Positions 12,951 through 25,670 of a DNA stretch of 64,000 nt are shown here, in pieces (position 1 is the stretch's first letter; each line of letters opens with the position of its first letter). Both the position numbers and the translations under genes were made by a program. Location of the stretch: NCBI GenBank assembly GCA_949825025.1, contig OX463786.1:8791094-8855093 (forward strand), in the 5' to 3' direction. The DNA is from Siphlonurus alternatus (Eukaryota > Arthropoda > Insecta > Ephemeroptera > Siphlonuridae). Under the pieces are notes generated by a model that searched no databases, was not told the DNA's origin, and saw only the letters and a program-made list of their open reading frames with translations.

Positions 12951-13336
12951 GGTGTGGCGCAGTGCGCTTGACCGGGTCTCGTCAGATCACCGAAGTCAAG
13001 CAACGCCGCGCGTGGTTAGTAGTTGGATGGGTGACCATTTTCAACAAAAACCGCGTTTCCCACCCAGGGGTAAAACGTTGCGCTTTTCCACTATGTGGTT
13101 CCCCTGGCTTTGGACCATTGCACTTCTGGTTCATTGACAAAAGCTGTAGCGTCCATCCTGGCTGAGGTTTCCACGTTTCCCTCAGCCGCAGGCAAATGCC
13201 GGGATGGATTTGCAAGGACGTGGCCGCCCTCGTTCCAGAAGAGCCCGCGAAACGCTCAAGTTAGGGTTTCGGAAGGTTCGGAGTTTCAAAGTAGTATGTA
13301 AATAGAAGTACCCAATAGGGTTTGATTAAAAAAAAA
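12951..13336 (+). mobile_element. 5S-rRNA-headed SINE (type 1), near full length
   Basis: Head 12951-13043: GTGTGGCGCAGTGCGC then GATCACCGAAGTCAAGCAAC and GTTGGATGGGTGACC, the 5S gene box A / intermediate / box C arrangement read by TFIIIA and Pol III. Middle: CTGAGGTTTCCACGTTTCCC then AAATGCCGGGATGGATT and GTGGCCGCC. Tail: AGTACCCAATAGGGTTTGAT then nine A residues. Compared with a true 5S gene the 3' third is replaced, so this is a SINE rather than an rRNA gene. Apparent ORFs here are shadows. Confidence 0.88.
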
Positions 13337-13562
13337 TTACAAATTAGTTAATAACACTGAAGAGGCATTAATATATAAGATAATAAAAGTATGCATCTCA
13401 CATTTTTCATTTAACGGTAGATGGAAGGTATCAAAGCCAAGCCTCCACAAGAAAAATATGTATTTTTAAGTACATTGTAATTATAGTATCGTTAAAGTTT
13501 AAAGTATAAATAATATTGTTACTAATAAATATTATTTTATTCTTTTTTTTTTAATTTTTTTA

Positions 13563-13610
13563 ATTTTTTTAATCAAACCCTATTGGGTACTTCTATTTAC
13601 TAATTACATA
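13563..13610 (-). mobile_element. 5S-SINE type 1 tail fragment
   Basis: It reads on the minus strand as the SINE 3' end (TTAGTAAATAGAAGTACCC then AATAGGGTTTGATT and A-run). Only the tail is present, facing the full copy at 12951-13336, so the two tails form an inverted repeat around 13340-13560. Confidence 0.6.
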
Positions 13611-13856
13611 TTTTATTCTTAGAGTTAAATAATTATGTAAAAATTAAAAAATATATTTGAATAGTAAACGATAAAAAATAATTAATATTTACTTTTAAAT
13701 CATTAATTTAAAAAAAATATATATTGCTTAAAAAATTTGTAAAGTAATAAATTAAAATTTATGATTAATATATTTATTTTTTAAATTTTTATTGAACCTA
13801 TTTTATATTATTGGTTTGACAATTTTTCTCACTTGAGGTATAAACGATCACCTATA

Positions 13857-14065
13857 TATTTTTACACGACAACAGCAGAAAGAAAAAGCGTGCGCGGTGA
13901 CAACACAGTGCCAACATAAACAAGGCTAACACAAGAATTTGTGAAACGAGGTGTTTCTCTTGACATCGTGACTCCCAAACATTGACGCTCTGTCACATTC
14001 CCGGCGCTCGTTAGGAGAGACCGCCTGGGAGATACACTTGACTTAGTATAGCTAGACAAACAGTG
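13857..14065. other. G+C-richer patch without recognised content
   Basis: CpG-containing sequence (GCGTGCGCGGTGACAAC, CCCGGCGCTCGTTAGGAG). A 65-codon minus-strand ORF has no family resemblance. It could be a non-coding exon or promoter of an unseen gene. Confidence 0.2.
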
Positions 14066-14074
14066 GAAAGCCTA

Positions 14075-14310
14075 GTTGAAAAAACACGTCTTCAACTCAT
14101 CTTCTACACGTCTAAACCTAATCTTATTTCGTATTTTTACCTCAAAAACATATTTTATTTCTTACTTACTCAAAATGAAGGTGCCATGGTGACAATTTTT
14201 GTAACAATTTATTCTCAATAAGAGGAAAGAAGACGTAATCTCTCCTTTTTCCTCGAAAATGGTTCAAAATTTAAGGAAATTAGACGAGCAGAGATGTTAA
14301 AAGTGATTTA
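14075..14310. repeat. interspersed repeat shared with 50.2 kb, copy 1
   Basis: ACGTCTTCAACTCATC, CTAATCTTATT-CGT-TTTTTACC, ACCTCAAAAACAT, CTCAATAAGAGGAAAGAAGA, GTTAAAAGT occur in the same order at 50208-50515. Class unknown. Confidence 0.55.
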
Positions 14311-14369
14311 AAAATAATTATTTTAACTAGGATATGTTCTTATTTCTTTGCTAAACTTAAATTTTAACG

Positions 14370-14708
14370 TATTCGGATGGTCATGAGTTCGATCTCAATC
14401 ACCGCCAAACTTTTTTGATTGTTAAAAAAAAACACCCAATCGTGCTTCCTGGATGTGATTAATTGCGTCATCCAGCATCAATTGGCAACCATCTTGTTTA
14501 AAGTTTCCATGGTTTCCTCAATCACAATTAAACGATTGATGGGATGGATTGCTAATATATAGACCATGGCCACCCCCAGATTGGAAGGGACTCAAAAAAC
14601 GTAATTAAGCAATATGCTAAATTAAATTCACGGGATCTGGTAAGCTGAATTCAGTCACTTGTGACTAATAGTGCCCTCTACAACCAGGGTTCAGTTCAAG
14701 AAAAAAAA
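14370..14708 (+). mobile_element. tRNA-headed SINE, 5'-truncated
   Basis: It starts within the tRNA-like head at GGATGGTCATGAGTTCGATC (box B), then AAAACACCCAATC, GTTTCCATGGTTTCCTCAAT, GATGGGATGGATTGC, GACCATGGCCACCCCC, and the tail GGTTCAGTTCAAG with A-rich end. Structure and order match the fuller copy at 40.75 kb. Confidence 0.75.
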
Positions 14709-15009
14709 TCTGAGGTACTGCATGACCAGGAGTTCAAATATCGCTACATTAGAATTTTCATAACTTTTGCCAAATTTATACGTTAGGAATTGATTGATTG
14801 GTTGGTATTTTGGGGCGATTGACATGGCACATTTTGGTCACTTATTAAGGAATTAATATGTAATTGTTTGCGTATTTATAGCCAGGTTTAGGCAGCTGAG
14901 CAGACCGTTTTGCAAGCGAATTCCAAATGCAGCTCTCCGTAAACCTCTGACCAATAACATTGCAAATCCTATTTAACTGAGGGAACTGTAGAAACTTCAG
15001 TCCAGATGG

Positions 15010-17418
<2,409 letters not shown>

Positions 17419-17419
17419 A

Positions 17420-17630
17420 TGTAAATTAAAAAGTATTCCACACCGATTTCCACCTCGTACATGTAACACCAATTTGTCCGCGTCACGACGTTCCCGAGGG
17501 CTTGAGATGAGAACGAAGAGGGCGTAGCGAGCGCCTCAGAAGTGTTGAGACGAAAGATCCACCCCAACCCTATCGTCACCTTGGCCAAATGCCAAGTGTA
17601 TACTCAAACCTGCGTTGCTTTTACAAGGAA
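17420..17630. other. GC-rich island open on both strands, unidentified
   Basis: Minus strand: from 17606 a frame reads AKVTIGLGWIFRLNTSEAL then ATPSSFSSQALGNVV and TRTNWCYMYEVEIG. Plus strand: from about 17508 a frame reads DENEEGVASASEVLRR then KIHPNPIVTLAKCQVY. Both are stop-bounded and neither has a convincing start. The composition differs sharply from the flanks, suggesting a decayed exon or repeat. It abuts a Harbinger-like MITE at 17633. Confidence 0.25.
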
Positions 17631-17632
17631 AT

Positions 17633-17858
17633 CTACAGCCTTTTTAAGACAGATTCAGATGGCGACAATGCGACGCGATTTTGTCAAGCTGTAAAATCCT
17701 ATGCGAAAGTGAATTTGCCATTGCAGCGGCGAATATCGCATTAAATTACGATGCTCTTTTTTTTAATCGACAAATATGACCGCCAATGGACGTTACAGCA
17801 AGTGCGCATTATTCGCTTCGCGTCGCAGGCTGGAAATCGCCATGTGAATCCGCCTTTA
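17633..17858. mobile_element. Harbinger-like MITE (CGCCATGTGAATCC ends), copy 1
   Basis: Right end AAATCGCCATGTGAATCCGC then CTTTAG; left end diverged (AGATTCAGATGGCGACAATG). Internal AAATCCTATGCGAAAG, AATTACGATGCTCTTTTT, CGTTACAGCAAGTGCGCATT. Matches 29064-29276. Confidence 0.65.
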
Positions 17859-17934
17859 GTTACAGTTACAATATAAAAAAATAAAATACACCTCTAGACA
17901 GAACGGACTATATATATATATATATATATACTCC

Positions 17935-18212
17935 TCTGCCTCATTTGCTATAGAGGTAAAAAGATGAAGATTTGTAATTTCGGGTGATGTAAGAAGAGCA
18001 CTCAGTCTATCAATATCAAAAGGGCGTCACCACGCCTCCATAGACTGTGTGGTAACGCCTAAAAACAAAGCAGGAGAAAAGTTAATGGTCTCCAAGAGAT
18101 GTACACTCCTCGTTTCTGAAAAGTTCACTTTTACAGCCTTGTTAATCACCGTTATATGTCAGTATGGATTAACAAGATTGCAAAGGAAAATTTTCAGAGG
18201 CGATGACTGTAC
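17935..18212. mobile_element. composite repeat, copy 2
   Basis: Module 1: GTAAGAAGAGCACTCAGTCT, CACGCCTCCATAGACTGTGT, AAAACAAAGCAGGAG. Module 2: GATGTACACTCCTCG, TTTACAGCCTTGTTAATCAC, then AACAAGATTGCAAAGG and ATTTTCAGAGGCGATGACTG. An (AT)n run (17912-17932) is at its left edge. Confidence 0.6.
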
Positions 18213-18326
18213 GTAAAACAAAATAAACGTTTTTAATATGCGATCGAGATGAATTTATTGTAACGTGAGGATAAAATAAAAGGGATTAAATATTGCTATA
18301 CAAAAAACATATCTTCAAAAACAAAG

Positions 18327-18606
18327 TCTACTACTCGCAATGGTTGTAACAAACCATTGTTTATAATGTCTGTCGCATGAAGCCTTTTTCATTGTTAAAC
18401 ATGGGACGACGTAGTGCCTAATTTTGCCACCAGAGCAGAGAACGTAATGGCATTGTTGGCTTTAGGCAACCGCTACAACTTCAAAATTAACGGTCATTTT
18501 CCATTTTATGTTAACATGTAAATCAACAACCGTCTCATGTTTTTCCTTTCACGCGACAGACATTACACAACAATACTTTGTTTACCAACAACGAGTAGAA
18601 GGTAGA
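18327..18606. mobile_element. foldback element, about 280 bp
   Basis: Left TCTACTACTCGCAATGGTTG, TAATGTCTGTCGC; right GCGACAGACATTACACAACA, TTACCAACAACGAGTAGA. The middle contains a G+C-rich stretch without a recognisable gene. Confidence 0.55.
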
Positions 18607-18609
18607 AGA

Positions 18610-19410
18610 TTTTGATAAATGTACAGTATGTATAATTTGCTCAAATGATTTTGGATTAATATTTCATAAAGTTGAAAAATTTTAATTGTCAATACAATTC
18701 TTATTCATAAACATTTTAAAACTGAGCTTTGAGTTTGCTTCATTGAAATTTAATGTATAAATCGAAATAATTATTAAAGTCTTTAAATTTTATTAAAGTC
18801 TATGCTTTACAAGCCCAAAAGTAAAAGTAATTTTATGGACTTTGACTCCCTAAAGAGAGTTCTATAAAATACGGTGTCAAAACTGTGAACATATGATATT
18901 GATAATATTTGGTGATACCATTTCCAACAAATCAGTTACTTTGTTTGTAACAGTTTAAGCTAATAATTAATTTAAAAAAATTAAGCAGAAGGATAGAAAA
19001 ATGCATGCATGGACACCTGCATTGAAATGCACTTAAATTTATATGATATAATATATAATGTATATAGGAGCCTTCTATACCTTCTTTGAAGTACAATATT
19101 TCTCTAATGCGTCATTCGTCAATGAGGAAACCATGGAAACCTGTCAGGTGTACGAACATGTATTTATTTTATTAATGTTCAGAGGTCAGAAATAGATATA
19201 TAAAATAAAAAATTAAAATAATTTATATATTTAATTTAATTAATTAGTTATAAGTGAAATGACTGAATCACCATGAAGATACGTATACTATGTTTAACAC
19301 CTTTTTTCACTATAGTATTAAATTTATTTTATCAAATTAGCACAAATCTAACTGCTATCCAAAGGCTTACCATACTTTGGCGATCTAATGAGAAGATATT
19401 ATTCTGATCA
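18610..19410. other. AT-rich non-coding stretch
   Basis: No gene seen. A minus-oriented scrap of the SINE central domain (GAGGAAACCATGGAAACC) occurs at about 19120-19145. Confidence 0.45.
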
Positions 19411-19412
19411 AC

Positions 19413-19714
19413 CAATGGAGTATCGACCTCAATTTTTTTTATTGCAGAAATGGATAGAGGGTGCGCAAAGTTCTGCTGCCCTGATTTTTGTGTGACCGGA
19501 AACTATTTTTAAAAAATTATTGAAAGTCCTTTTTGTGACGTCACGAGGCGGCAAGTCCTATCTTTTTCTTAAGGACGTCACAAAAAGGACTTTCAATATT
19601 TTTTTAAAAATAGTTCCCGGTCTGTAGAAAATCTGAAAAAAATCAGGGTATAGCATAACTTCGCACGCTCTATCCATTTCTGCAATAAAAAAATTTGAGG
19701 TTGATACTCCATTG
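19413..19714. mobile_element. TGACGTCA-core foldback, copy 1
   Basis: Outer arms CAATGGAGTATCGACCTC and GAGGTTGATACTCCATTG. Then TTTTATTGCAGAAATGGATA, ACCGGAAACTATTTTTAAA and AATTATTGAAAGTCC on the left, with inverses on the right. Centre TGTGACGTCACGAGGCGG...CTTAAGGACGTCACAAA. About 300 bp, almost wholly palindromic. Confidence 0.75.
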
Positions 19715-20029
19715 TACCACTACTACCAATAATTAGACAACTTTATTACAACATATAAAAATCCTATACAGTCCTGGGACTCTTGAGATTGTCCACTGGG
19801 ATATTACATTGCATGCAAAGAGACAGCATAAAAATATGTTACATAAGACAGGTGCTTGTGAATTTTAAGTTTTAACTTTCAGCAAGTCAAACAATATATT
19901 TATTTCAGTTTTACTATGATAAAATATATAAATATGAACCTTATGTATTAATTATGTTATTTTATATGAAGTACTAGTCCAGGTGCTTTTAGAACACATA
20001 TAATTAGTTAAATTAATTTTATATTCCTT

Positions 20030-20180
20030 CCGGAAGTAGCCGAAATTGTGAATTTTGTGTCTGTAAATCAGTTTTGAAACTTAACAGTGAGGTTTGCAGT
20101 AGAAATACTGACCTATATGTGATATTGTAATACTGGGAGACCAAAAATCCTACACTTCCGGCTACTTCCGGTTGGAAAAT
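20030..20180. mobile_element. MITE with CTTCCGGAAGTAGCCG ends
   Basis: Left CCTTCCGGAAGTAGCCGAAA; right ACACTTCCGGCTACTTCCGG. Internal AGTTTTGAAACTTAACAGTG and GAGGTTTGCAG. About 150 bp. Degraded relatives near 3155-3330, 10580 and 60305. Confidence 0.65.
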
Positions 20181-21185
20181 CATATTAATTTAACTATAGT
20201 TTAAGAATAGAATACAGAGTAGACTATAACTTTTCATCATATAATATAAGTTGGCAGAATGGTCTCAATGTTATTCGTTACGCGTCATTTATATTACATA
20301 TAGCAAAAACAACGTAAGTAGAACTTTTGCCAAAAGTAACCCTAGATATTTTTGTAGTTGTTGGGAACACCTGGGGTTAAATAATAGTATATTGTCATAG
20401 CAGTTGTAAAAAAAAAAGATTAAGTACACTGTTCAGCAGATTTCAAAATATAATATTCTTTTGGTGAACACAATTTGTTTTTAAACAATTTAATAAAAAA
20501 TGAATTTTTTATATTGTTAATTTGAATAGAGAATCCTATTAATGTTCCTTATAATATTATTAAAAAAATACCTGCTATGATGTAAGATTCTTTAAAAAGT
20601 GTTTACTAAACTTTAGATTTATAGCTCTTTCATATAATATTTTCATTTGATTAGGATACCTTCAAAATACTACAAAATACAAAATCTGAAAAATATAATG
20701 CAAATTTGAAACTTAAAAGTTAAAATTTCATGAGTGGCCACACTATATTCCTTTTTTCTAAAAAGTTTAGATCGACCATATACCTTCGTGATGTGTTAAG
20801 ATATAATTTTCAAAAATGCCCTTGGTTGTAACAAGAGCTGTAATATAACCATTTACACGGAAAACATTTAATTTATATTTTATATGTAATTATTCCACAA
20901 AATCTGATAAAATAAATATTAAATACTACCCATTTTATTTCCTCCGGCACTCCATCGAGTCCAGTTATAAATATATTCGAAATTTCATATGGTGGGAATT
21001 GTAATTTTATTTATTCATATTTTTGACTAATAAAAGAATTATTAAACATGCATGTATATTTGCTTTGGTTTTGGTTTTAACATTTTTTAATTATTAATTT
21101 AAAAATTAAAAAAATAATATTTTTGTATTAAATATTTTATAATTTTAATATTACAAAATATAAATAAAATATTATTAAAACACGT

Positions 21186-21383
21186 TCAAAAGTTAGTTCC
21201 TGTAGATCCCGCTAGGGTGTCTGGACATATGATACTCCTGATGGCGGTCTCTTTATTGTCGTCTCTCCTCCACCCGCCAAATCTGCGACACTCAAAGAAC
21301 ACAACAATGTGCGTCGTCTGCTCAGATTCTTTGAACTCAAAATAAACTTTGTATTTTTGGTACAAATCTGGATGCTCTTTTTT
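21186..21383 (-). CDS. unidentified open segment ending in a stop (possible terminal exon or gene fragment)
   Basis: On the minus strand, about 63 codons stay open from after a 12-A run to TGA (21188-21186). They include YQKYKVYFEFKESEQTTHI then VVFFECRRFGGWRRDD and IRSIICPDTLAGSTGTNF. The G+C and the balanced amino-acid use stand out from the AT-rich surroundings. An AG follows the A-run and a T-rich tract lies about 20-35 bases before it, so a 3' terminal exon is possible. There is no ATG. I do not recognise the family; it could be a decayed exon or a transposon remnant. Confidence 0.35.
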   Translation of the reverse strand, partial: KKEHPDLYQKYKVYFEFKESEQTTHIVVFFECRRFGGWRRDDNKETAIRSIICPDTLAGSTGTNF

Positions 21384-21705
21384 TTTTTTAAAGTTTTATA
21401 AAAAAATTAAAAACAATAAATTTTATTTATAAAAAAAAATAAATGAACACAAAATGCTAAAAAAATACAATTTAATTTTTTTAAAAAAATAAGAACTAAA
21501 TGGTTTTGTTTTTAAATAGTTTAATTTGAAAGTATAGTCCATATTCAATATATTCGATGGAATAGGAACAATTAACATATGTGCAGTATATTAATTTATT
21601 ATATGAAAATGACGTTTTTAACTTTGAAATGAAGCGAATGTATAAAGGGGGGCATACATGACCAAAATGTGTCAATTGCTCCAAAATACCAACCAATCAA
21701 TCAAC

Positions 21706-21800
21706 ATTTTTTCAGATTCAGATTCAGATTCAGAATAGGTTTTATTCAAATTCACATAATACAAATACAGAGTTAGGTTCAACATTTTTTAACTTGTCAA
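21706..21800 (-). mobile_element. possible LINE 3' end with hexamer tail
   Basis: On the minus strand, ATTTGAATAAAACCTATTCTG is followed by about four GAATCT units. A 3' end with a short tandem tail is typical of CR1/L2-type LINEs. No reverse transcriptase sequence is attached. Confidence 0.4.
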
Positions 21801-22334
21801 AGCATGTCTTCTTGAGGTTAGGCAACTGTTTTAGCATCTAAATGTGACAGGTTGCATATATTGCAGGGGCAATGTGACCTCTGACTAAAAAAATTACACT
21901 TTTCATATGATTATAGTTTTTAATAATAATTAAACATTGACTTATTACTAGTTAGTTGTTGCAATAAATAAATGTATATACTGTAAATTATAATGCATGG
22001 CTGATTCATTTAAAGTATCCTTGTTATACCAAAAACCAAATTTTTATTGTAACTTTTTCATATTTTGCTGATTTATTTTTATTTTTATTATTATTTTCAT
22101 TTTTAAGTTGTTCAAATTTTGAACTTTAGTTTTGATGGCGAAAAATTTGTCCAATCTCAAAGCGAGATAATAAAAAAAAAGTAAGTTTTTTGTGCTTTCA
22201 AATTTTGGGCTAAAATTAAACAATTAATAACTGTTACAATATAGTTGTTGTTTTGCATCATATTCTAAAGGAAAAGAAGAGTTCATTTATCATTGAAAGT
22301 AACGCCTCCACGTTCTCATTTTAAACTGTTTTTT

Positions 22335-22450
22335 GCGTGATGGCACGAGGATCTTATATGTGCAGTCAGATGATCCCGCGATCTCGAGTTTCACGTTCGC
22401 GGGTGATAGCAGCGACGTCTGCCGCCAAGAAATCAGAGACCACGTCGCAA
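22335..22450. other. GC-rich island, unidentified
   Basis: A roughly 115-base G+C-rich patch inside very AT-rich sequence. The minus frame reads PQLCDVVSDFLAADVAAI then TRERETRDRGII and a stop; the plus frame is open too. It has no obvious splice donor and no recognised family, and may be a decayed exon. Confidence 0.2.
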
Positions 22451-23477
22451 AGTTGTGGCTTTAATTATTGCTGAAAGAAGTTCAAGTTTCCAGAAATATG
22501 GTTCTTATCATGTGTAAAAAAGTGGAAAAAAGTAGGCTTTAATTATAAACATTAAATTTCATTAAAAATACAAGAAAATACTAGCCGAAAATGGTAAAGA
22601 AATATAATTATAAAATTCTGTGCTAAAAATAAAACACTAATTATTATTATTAAATTAGAATTATCCAGTATACAGTATAGATTTAATTATACCAAACACT
22701 TTAACTTAAAATACAGCGCGTAATTATGTTTTCTGCGGGATATTATGCAGGAAAAAAATATGAATTATATAATTAAATGTTGTTATAAATTTATTTTATA
22801 AAATGTAATAATTTAAGCAATAAAAATATCAGCCGATCCTTGCATTATAGGTAAAATACATTTAATCTTAAAAATTTCTTCATATTGTAAAATGAGCTTG
22901 GCCCTTTAAAAAACCTTTAAAAAAAATATTAACTCAAATTACGCTATTATATTCTTCAAATACGTACTTTTATGTAATAATAGCTCGTATAAAATAGTAT
23001 TGATTGACAGGTAAAATTGCCATGGTGTATTTTGTTAAGCTATTTATGAGAATTTTATAAAAAGCTTTGTTGATATTGGATATCATCTAAAAGGATTCGC
23101 ACCTTAAGAAAAGTGAAAGCTATTTAAAGACTTTGAATGGGAATTTTGTATAATGGACCATTGTGAGCCACTTTACAAGACGCACCCTCTTCGTCTGTAA
23201 GAGTGTAATTTACCGACAGGAAAGGGAGCAAGAGGTGATACCTTTATATAGAAGTTGTTCAGAGAAAGTACAATAAAAACATGCTGGAAATGTCATAACA
23301 TTAACTTGAATGGATTTTGGAACATTTATCATTACTAAAAATTTTATAATATTAGGAACTATTATTAAATTGTTATTAAATTCATTAAGTAATCATTTTC
23401 TATTATATGGCTCGTTTTTAATCTATGAAATACAAACAATTATAGTGTATCCATTTATTACTCTTATGGTACCCTCA

Positions 23478-23595
23478 TCGCCTTGGTAAATTTCTTACTT
23501 GCAGCCTTGTTAATCACCATTATGCTTAATTAAGAGGCATGGTGATTAACAAGGCTACAAAGGAAAATTTTCCGAAGCCTCGAGTGTACTATACA
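23478..23595. mobile_element. GTACACTCG hairpin MITE (module 2 only)
   Basis: Left CATCGCCTTGGTAAATTTC, TTGCAGCCTTGTTAATCACC; right GGTGATTAACAAGGCTACAA, GGAAAATTTTCCGAAGCC, GAGTGTAC. A compact palindrome showing that module 2 can exist alone. Confidence 0.65.
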
Positions 23596-24289
23596 ATAAG
23601 CCAACGTACAATTTTACTCACAATTGATTTTAAATCTGTAAGAAATAAAAATATTATGCTGGTGGGTAGAAATATTTGCATTGTAAGAAAATAAGAAAAA
23701 TTGTGTAGTAAAAAAAAAAAAAAAGGCTTAAATTGAGACCTCGAAACAATAGTGCTAATAGAATTGTACTGTTTAATAGCTAATATATAACGACATCGAT
23801 GTAAGGCTAGAACTATAATTATCTCGACTATAAACAGTAAACATCAGCTTGAAATCTTTACTGAAATTTTGTTATAACATTTAGTAATATATTTAATATT
23901 TTTGCATAAAAAAGAAGAAAGAAGTAGAAACTTTCAATGATTAATTTTATATAGGATGTAATAATAATAAATTTTTTTTTCTGTACTTTTGACAGTTGAC
24001 GCGCAAAATTAAAATTATCTGATTATTACAATGTATATATATTATATGACATATAAAAGTATCAAAACATTTGAAAGAAAATAAAATTTTCCACCGGGCT
24101 TCGAACCCTGAATCAAATTTTTATACTGGCATTCACACGCAGTACAATAATGAGATGGCGAAATAACATGAAAGAATCTCCTAATAATTAATTAATATAA
24201 ATTATAGTTGCATGATGAATAGATGTTTTAACTTATTTTAATTATTGAAATATTAATTTGCTAATTTTCTTTAAACCTCCACAGTGGCC

Positions 24290-24430
24290 GTTACATTTAA
24301 AAGCCTCATGGTCGGAAGCGTTCGGAAGTCATTTGGCTCGGCCAATGATGTTCTTCGTTACAAACCGGCTACCAATGACTGAGAGCGTTACAGACACAAC
24401 CATGAGGCTTTTAAATGTGAGGCCCACTGT
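24290..24430. mobile_element. foldback MITE with ACAGTGG ends
   Basis: Left ACAGTGGCCGTTACATTTAA then AAGCCTCATGGT; right ACCATGAGGCTTTTAAATGT then GAGGCCCACTGT. About 141 bp. The ORFs 24258-24572 and 24329-24634 span it and are not genes. Confidence 0.65.
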
Positions 24431-24459
24431 AGACAGCATGAAATTTACTCCTGCCATAC

Positions 24460-24625
24460 TTGCTAGAACTTCAGCTCCAATAGACAAAGAAATACAGGTT
24501 TTCAATTTTGAGAGACGTAAGAAGAGCACCCAGTCTACCCATGCAAAGTTTTGGTTCACCACGCCTCCATAGACTGCGTGGTAACGTCTACAAACAAAGC
24601 AGGAGTAACGTTCGTGGTGTACAGG
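24460..24625. mobile_element. composite repeat, module 1 only
   Basis: TTGCTAGAACTTCAGCTCCA, AAGAAGAGCACCCAGTCTAC, GGTTCACCACGCCTCCATAG, CTACAAACAAAGCAGGAGTA then CGTTCGTGGTGTACAGGGATG. The hairpin module is missing. Confidence 0.6.
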
Positions 24626-25150
24626 GATGTACAAAAATAGTAAAATGGTCTCTACTAAAAAGGGTTATAAAATAATATTTTTAAACTTTCTACAGGAAAT
24701 GAAAATATATTAAAATTCTATTTACATCTTTAACATCATTAATGTGTTATTTTACACACAGGTACGATTCCATCATGATATGATTTATATCTTACAAGTC
24801 TCAACATGTAAATTATGGAGCTGAAAGAACATTTTTAGGGGAAATGATGAACCTTTTCTCGTGGCTAGTTGCCAAACCAACAATCACAGAAATGGAACTT
24901 CTTTCAAAACGACATGCTTTTCATGTGAGGATGAAAGTGTAGTGTCATTCATAAAAGGAATATTAAAATTATAACATTGAGTGGAGGAATTTTTATTCCT
25001 TTTATGGGAATATTTTCATTATTTTCATATTAGAATAAATAACCTGCATGACTTTTTTATTACATATTCGGAGAGAAGAGAAATATCAAAATTTGCAGTA
25101 AAAATATCATACAGAGTTTTGCCTACAAAGTATTATTGATATTTAATTTT

Positions 25151-25670
25151 TTTACGAGAATACACCCCTATTAAGAGCTTACAGCTCGCGGCGGGATAAT
25201 GAATAGGGATAAGGCATAAAAAGGGGCATTCACAAAGCCCTAAGGCCACATTTAGGGCTCGATAATTTAAAGCCCGATTTTAGGCATGCTTTTTAGACCC
25301 AAAATTTCTGGTCTTAAATTATCGAGCCCTAAATGTGGCCTTAAGACTTTGTGAATTCCCCTTAATAGGGCCTGTTACAGGTACGTCTCAGCATTCACTG
25401 AGGTGAGACTGAGGGAACCGTGGAAAACCTCAGTCAGGACGGAGACCTCTGCTTTTTATCAATGAAAAATTAAGTTATGTCCAAAGCCTGGGGAACCACA
25501 CACAAATGCATCACTGCACTGGGTGGAAAGTGATACGAATTTACACCCGGGAAGGCAAAACGTAATTTTTAATTAGACGGTCACCCATCTAAGTACTAAC
25601 CATACGCTCGACGTAGCTTGACTTCGGTGATCTAATGAGAACCGGACAATGTACTGCACCACGCTCAAGA
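25151..25670 (-). mobile_element. 5S-rRNA-headed SINE (type 2) interrupted by a MITE
   Basis: On the minus strand the head (25670 downward) reads GTGGTGCAGTACATTG then GATCACCGAAGTCAAGCTAC and ACTTAGATGGGTGACC (box C). The central domain reads CTGAGGTTTTCCACGGTTCC. The type 2 tail contains CGCCGCGAGCTGTAAGCTCT. A GGGGCATTCAC-type MITE (25223-25361) lies in the tail. Confidence 0.82.
25223..25361. mobile_element. GGGGCATTCACAAAGC MITE inside a 5S-SINE
   Basis: Left GGGGCATTCACAAAGCCCTA, AGGCCACATTTAGGGCTCGA; right TCGAGCCCTAAATGTGGCCT, TAAGACTTTGTGAATTCCCC. About 139 bp. It interrupts the tail of the SINE at 25151-25670; the copy at 26511 lacks it. Confidence 0.72.

Larger units (their letters stand above)
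21850..24085. other. AT-rich non-coding stretch
   Basis: No gene beyond the islands and hairpin listed separately. At 24085-24105 the minus strand reads GGGTTCGAAGCCCGGTGG, a tRNA T-arm-like box B, but no cloverleaf can be completed. Confidence 0.4.

Noticed and set aside
12960..13045. 5S rRNA gene
   Set aside because: Box A and box C are present, but the last third of 5S is missing and the sequence runs into a SINE body and A-rich tail, as in the other copies.
24085..24160. tRNA gene on the minus strand
   Set aside because: Only a T-arm-like GGGTTCGAAGCCC is recognisable; no D-arm or acceptor stem pairing.
24258..24634. 104-aa and 101-aa overlapping ORFs
   Set aside because: Both span a foldback MITE and part of a multi-copy repeat; no family resemblance.
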